Positions 4,984 through 6,181 of a stretch of 6,181 nt of DNA are shown piece by piece. The position numbers were made by a program, and so were the translations under genes. The stretch is taken from positions 1 to 6,181 of the forward strand of contig CALAPG010000391.1 in NCBI GenBank assembly GCA_937889485.1, written 5' to 3'. This stretch comes from an uncultured Moraxella sp. (GTDB lineage Bacteria > Pseudomonadota > Gammaproteobacteria > Pseudomonadales > Moraxellaceae). The stretch's first letter is position 1; every line of letters starts with the position of its first letter. The notes beneath the pieces are model-generated. The model was not told the DNA's origin. It did no database searches and worked only from the letters and a program-made list of their open reading frames with translations.

Positions 4984-6181
4984 ATGAGCGTGATTCAAAG
5001 TAAACTTAGCCCCAATGGGGCAGAATTTCAAGCCAATGCCGCTGCCATGCAAAGTATTGTTGACGATCTCAAAGCCAAACTTGCGGTGATTGCCCAAGGC
5101 GGCTCAGCGTCTGCCCGTGCCAAACATGTCGCTCGTGGCAAACTGCTGCCGCGTGAGCGTGTGGAGCGTTTGCTGGATGCAGGGACGCCATTTTTGGAAC
5201 TATCACCCATGGCAGCTTACGGTATGTACGATGCCGATATTCCCGCCGCGGGCGTGATTGCAGGGATTGGGCGTGTAGCAGGCATTGATTGTATGATTGT
5301 GTGTAACGATGCCACCGTCAAAGGCGGCACTTATTATCCCATGACGGTCAAAAAGCATTTGCGCGCCCAAGAGATTGCCCTTGAGAACCGTTTGCCTTGT
5401 ATCTACCTTGTGGACTCAGGCGGTGCAAACCTACCCAACCAAGACGAAGTATTCCCCGACCGTGACCATTTTGGGCGTATTTTCTTTAACCAAGCCAACA
5501 TGAGCGCCGAAGGCATACCCCAAATTGCCGTGGTTATGGGAAGCTGTACTGCTGGCGGTGCGTATGTGCCTGCCATGAGTGATGAGTCGATTATCGTCAA
5601 AGAGCAAGGCACGATTTTTTTGGGCGGGCCGCCACTGGTCAAAGCCGCCACAGGGGAAGAAGTGAGCGCAGAAGACTTGGGCGGCGGTGATGTGCATACC
5701 CGTCTGTCAGGTGTGGTTGACCACCTTGCCCAAAATGACTTACACGCCTTGTCCATGGCGCGCAACATCGTGGGCAACTTAAACCAGCAAAAAACGCCTA
5801 TCAACCAAGTAACCGCGCAAAAAACGCCGCGCCCACCCAATTATGACGCCAAAGAATTGTATGGCATTATTCCCACCGATACCCGTAAGCCGTTTGATAT
5901 TCGTGAAGTGATTGCACGGATTGTGGATGGCAGTGAGTTTGATGAGTTCAAAGCGCGCTTTGGTACCACACTGGTGTGCGGTTTTGCCCATATTGAAGGG
6001 ATGCCTGTGGGCATTATCGCCAATAATGGGATTTTGTTTAGTGAATCGGCGCAAAAAGCCACCCATTTTATTGAGCTATGCTGCAAGCGCAAAATTCCGC
6101 TCGTGTTTTTGCAAAACATCACAGGCTTTATGGTGGGGCGCAAATACGAAAACGAAGGCATCGCCCGTCATGGGGCAAAAA
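4984..6181 (+). CDS. liuB: Acyl-CoA carboxylase beta subunit, methylcrotonyl-CoA carboxylase type (partial, cut by window end)
   Basis: The first 399 residues of a biotin-dependent carboxyltransferase of about 535 aa; the frame is open to the last base. The enzyme transfers CO2 from carboxybiotin on the alpha subunit to 3-methylcrotonyl-CoA, in leucine breakdown. Hallmarks of this subfamily are VDSGGANLP (143-151) followed by the [18 protein letters not shown] region, [17 protein letters not shown] (185-201, an oxyanion-loop region), [14 protein letters not shown] (212-225) followed by [10 protein letters not shown], and [19 protein letters not shown] (379-397) in the second crotonase-fold domain. 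ATG 4984 has only a weak AGG nine bases upstream, which suggests partial translational coupling or leader dependence. Geranyl-CoA carboxylase beta (AtuC) is the closest alternative. From memory, the residue said to separate the two (Phe in MCC, Gly in GCC) lies just past the window end. The alpha subunit gene is not in view. Confidence 0.93.
   Translation, partial: MSVIQSKLSPNGAEFQANAAAMQSIVDDLKAKLAVIAQGGSASARAKHVARGKLLPRERVERLLDAGTPFLELSPMAAYGMYDADIPAAGVIAGIGRVAGIDCMIVCNDATVKGGTYYPMTVKKHLRAQEIALENRLPCIYLVDSGGANLPNQDEVFPDRDHFGRIFFNQANMSAEGIPQIAVVMGSCTAGGAYVPAMSDESIIVKEQGTIFLGGPPLVKAATGEEVSAEDLGGGDVHTRLSGVVDHLAQNDLHALSMARNIVGNLNQQKTPINQVTAQKTPRPPNYDAKELYGIIPTDTRKPFDIREVIARIVDGSEFDEFKARFGTTLVCGFAHIEGMPVGIIANNGILFSESAQKATHFIELCCKRKIPLVFLQNITGFMVGRKYENEGIARHGAK

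Noticed and set aside
5403..6161. Several open frames on the - strand (5403-5840, 5431-5697, 5779-6066, 5841-6161)
   Set aside because: They are antisense to the carboxylase gene, whose + strand translation is a clear family match; the long antisense frames reflect its codon composition.
1..6181. Mobile elements, CRISPR arrays, tRNA genes or a novel defence system
   Set aside because: I found no terminal inverted repeats with a transposase, no repeat-spacer pattern, no cloverleaf and no defence-type domain; the genes are ordinary chromosomal families.

Overview
The window looks like a piece of a Moraxellaceae chromosome (Moraxella/Faucicola/Psychrobacter type). This is inferred from moderate-to-low GC, AT-rich spacers and gammaproteobacterial-type BolA, DUF441 and SirB2-like proteins next to a leucine-catabolism-type locus. 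No marker gene settles the genus. All supported genes lie on the + strand. I see no RNA gene, insertion sequence, CRISPR array or phage gene.

Layout. Positions 1-258 are non-coding: AT-rich dyads at the left edge (possibly the end of an upstream unit), then a near-perfect 22-bp palindrome next to a TATAAT box. Positions 259-1080 encode an M48 zinc metalloprotease lipoprotein, followed 33 bp later by a DUF441/YeaL-type membrane protein (1114-1569); the two probably form one transcription unit. A 125-bp spacer with an extended -10 box leads into bolA (1695-2027), a SirB2-like four-helix membrane protein (2039-2404) and an unrecognised glycine-rich lipoprotein (2443-2835). This group is closed by a strong intrinsic terminator (2861-2896).

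After a 285-bp non-coding stretch holding a candidate promoter and a leader hairpin comes a long AMP-forming acyl-CoA synthetase (3182-4918). It is followed 65 bp later by the beta (carboxyltransferase) subunit of a 3-methylcrotonyl-CoA carboxylase-type enzyme (4984 to beyond the window end). These two probably open a leucine/isovalerate (liu) or related branched-chain acyl-CoA degradation operon. The synthetase would activate a free acid to its CoA thioester, and the carboxylase would act on an unsaturated branched acyl-CoA further down the pathway.

The left half is housekeeping and cell-envelope genes (two lipoproteins, two small membrane proteins, BolA); the right half is catabolic. I found no convincing new multi-gene system. 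The points most worth checking are the operator-like palindrome before the protease, the leader structure before the synthetase, the uncharacterised lipoprotein and the arrangement at the start of the carboxylase operon.
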